Shown here: piece by piece, positions 31,685-32,160 of the stretch | Layout: the number at the start of each line of letters is the position of its first letter | How positions within the stretch are numbered: position 1 is the first letter of the stretch | Assembly: GCA_012034075.1 (NCBI GenBank) | Contig: JAAURD010000032.1 | Coordinates: 1-32,160 of the forward strand | Length of the DNA stretch: 32,160 bases | Reading direction: 5' to 3' | DNA from: Chloroflexaceae bacterium | GTDB lineage: Bacteria > Chloroflexota > Chloroflexia > Chloroflexales > Chloroflexaceae | Translations under genes and position numbers: made by a program | The notes under the pieces: generated by a model | What the model saw: the letters and a program-made list of their open reading frames with translations, nothing else | Database searches by the model: none | Told to the model about the DNA's origin: nothing

Positions 31685-32160
31685 CTACTTGCGCTTCTTG
31701 CCGCTGCTTTCATCATCTTGCTTGGATTGCTGGAAAAGTTGTGCAAGATTTTCGAGAAGCGCTGATGTTGATTCCGTTGTTGGTTGTTGAGAACTCTGTG
31801 ATTCCTCGTTATCATCTTGCTTGAACTGTTGGAGAAGTTGTGTGACGTTTTGGAGGAGTGCCTGTTGCTCGATAGCGGCGAGCGATTGCTGCGCAGTCTG
31901 GGTATTGGGATGATTTGGACCAAGAATCGCCTGCCAGATTGCTAACGCCCGGCGCATCATCTCGGCCGCTTCAGCAAAGCGCTCTTCATAGTAGCACAAA
32001 ATTGCCAGGTTATTGAGCGACTGCGCGGTATCGGGGTGGTCCGCGCCGAGCGCCTGTTCGTAGATGGCGAGGGCACGTTCGTACAGCGGGCGGGCGGCCG
32101 CGTAGTCCCCCTGCGCTTGATGCAGCCCCGCCAGGTTATTGAGGTCGGTTGCGACTGGGG
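31685..32160 (-). CDS. Tetratricopeptide-repeat protein (kinesin light chain type), C-terminal part
   Basis: The frame is open through the right end of the window, so the gene begins outside it. About 158 residues are visible. TPR units of 42 residues are clear: LNNLAGLHQAQGDYAAARPLYERALAIYEQALG.DHPDTAQS, then LNNLAILCYYEERFAEAAEMMRRALAIWQAILGPNHPNTQ. This is the TPR_12/kinesin-light-chain type, common in large Chloroflexota and cyanobacterial signalling or NB-ARC proteins. After the repeats, two related segments (LLQNVTQLLQQFKQDDNEES and LLENLAQLFQQSKQDDESS) show a short internal duplication, and the protein ends in a basic GKKRK. TPRs bind other proteins. What lies at the N-terminus, and hence the role, is unknown. 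Confidence 0.8.
   Translation of the reverse strand, partial: PVATDLNNLAGLHQAQGDYAAARPLYERALAIYEQALGADHPDTAQSLNNLAILCYYEERFAEAAEMMRRALAIWQAILGPNHPNTQTAQQSLAAIEQQALLQNVTQLLQQFKQDDNEESQSSQQPTTESTSALLENLAQLFQQSKQDDESSGKKRK

Overview
The window looks like chromosomal DNA of a filamentous anoxygenic phototroph of the Chloroflexota (Chloroflexales). The evidence is a bchY-bchZ pair for bacteriochlorophyll synthesis, two futalosine-pathway menaquinone genes (mqnE, mqnA), two MGDG-synthase-type glycolipid glycosyltransferases, and secreted proteins of a style common in Chloroflexota (doubled 'QWFERVRL' modules plus a TolB-type propeller with a Pro/Thr/Glu tail). The assignment rests on gene content only; the species is not identified. 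No tRNA, rRNA, CRISPR array or prophage was recognised.

Layout. 1-4.8 kb (+): two tandem GT28/MGDG-synthase-like glycosyltransferases, then a long regulated leader (sigma70-like promoter, 8-2-8 palindrome, 11-bp hairpin) and a polysaccharide chain-length (Wzz/PCP-like) protein whose start region contains an A7 tract. 4.9-6.1 kb (-): class III adenylate cyclase with a zinc-binding N-terminal part. 6.4-8.3 kb (+): mqnE-mqnA, overlapping. 8.7-9.0 kb (+): GYD-domain protein. 9.5-12.6 kb (-): PhoR-like sensor kinase overlapping a PstS-like phosphate-binding lipoprotein, with a good promoter preceded by three direct repeats at exact 11-bp spacing (Pho-box-like). 13.1-14.8 kb (+): a small membrane protein and a larger membrane protein with a dockerin-like tail, sharing a duplicated start region and separated by a palindrome-rich gap. 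14.8-19.1 kb (-): an unknown protein with a V4R-like Cys motif, a secreted TolB-like propeller and a beta-hydroxyacid dehydrogenase. 19.4-21.4 kb (+): RseP-type site-2 protease, a small CxxC protein and a GNAT acetyltransferase in a tight run. 21.6-23.9 kb (+): a 600-residue protein of unknown function, a MITE-like element and a 92-residue hypothetical. 23.9-28.4 kb (-): a seven-PAS histidine kinase and its response regulator. 28.6-31.4 kb (+): bchY (frameshifted in this sequence) and bchZ, transcribed divergently from that kinase. 31.5-32.2 kb: GC-rich palindromic repeats and the C-terminal end of a TPR protein (-).

Themes. (1) Phosphate sensing: kinase, PstS and Pho-like repeats together, next to glycolipid synthases of the kind that can replace phospholipids. 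(2) Photosynthesis and electron transport: bchYZ and mqnEA, with a multi-PAS two-component system beside bchYZ. (3) Envelope: PCP protein, dockerin membrane protein, TolB-like secreted protein and RseP. Two reading-frame anomalies (A7 at 2795-2801, bchY near 28949) could be sequencing errors or real, and raw reads would decide. Two related short inverted-repeat elements (9366-9467 and 23402-23590) indicate a non-autonomous mobile family. All names come from reading the translations; no database search was run.
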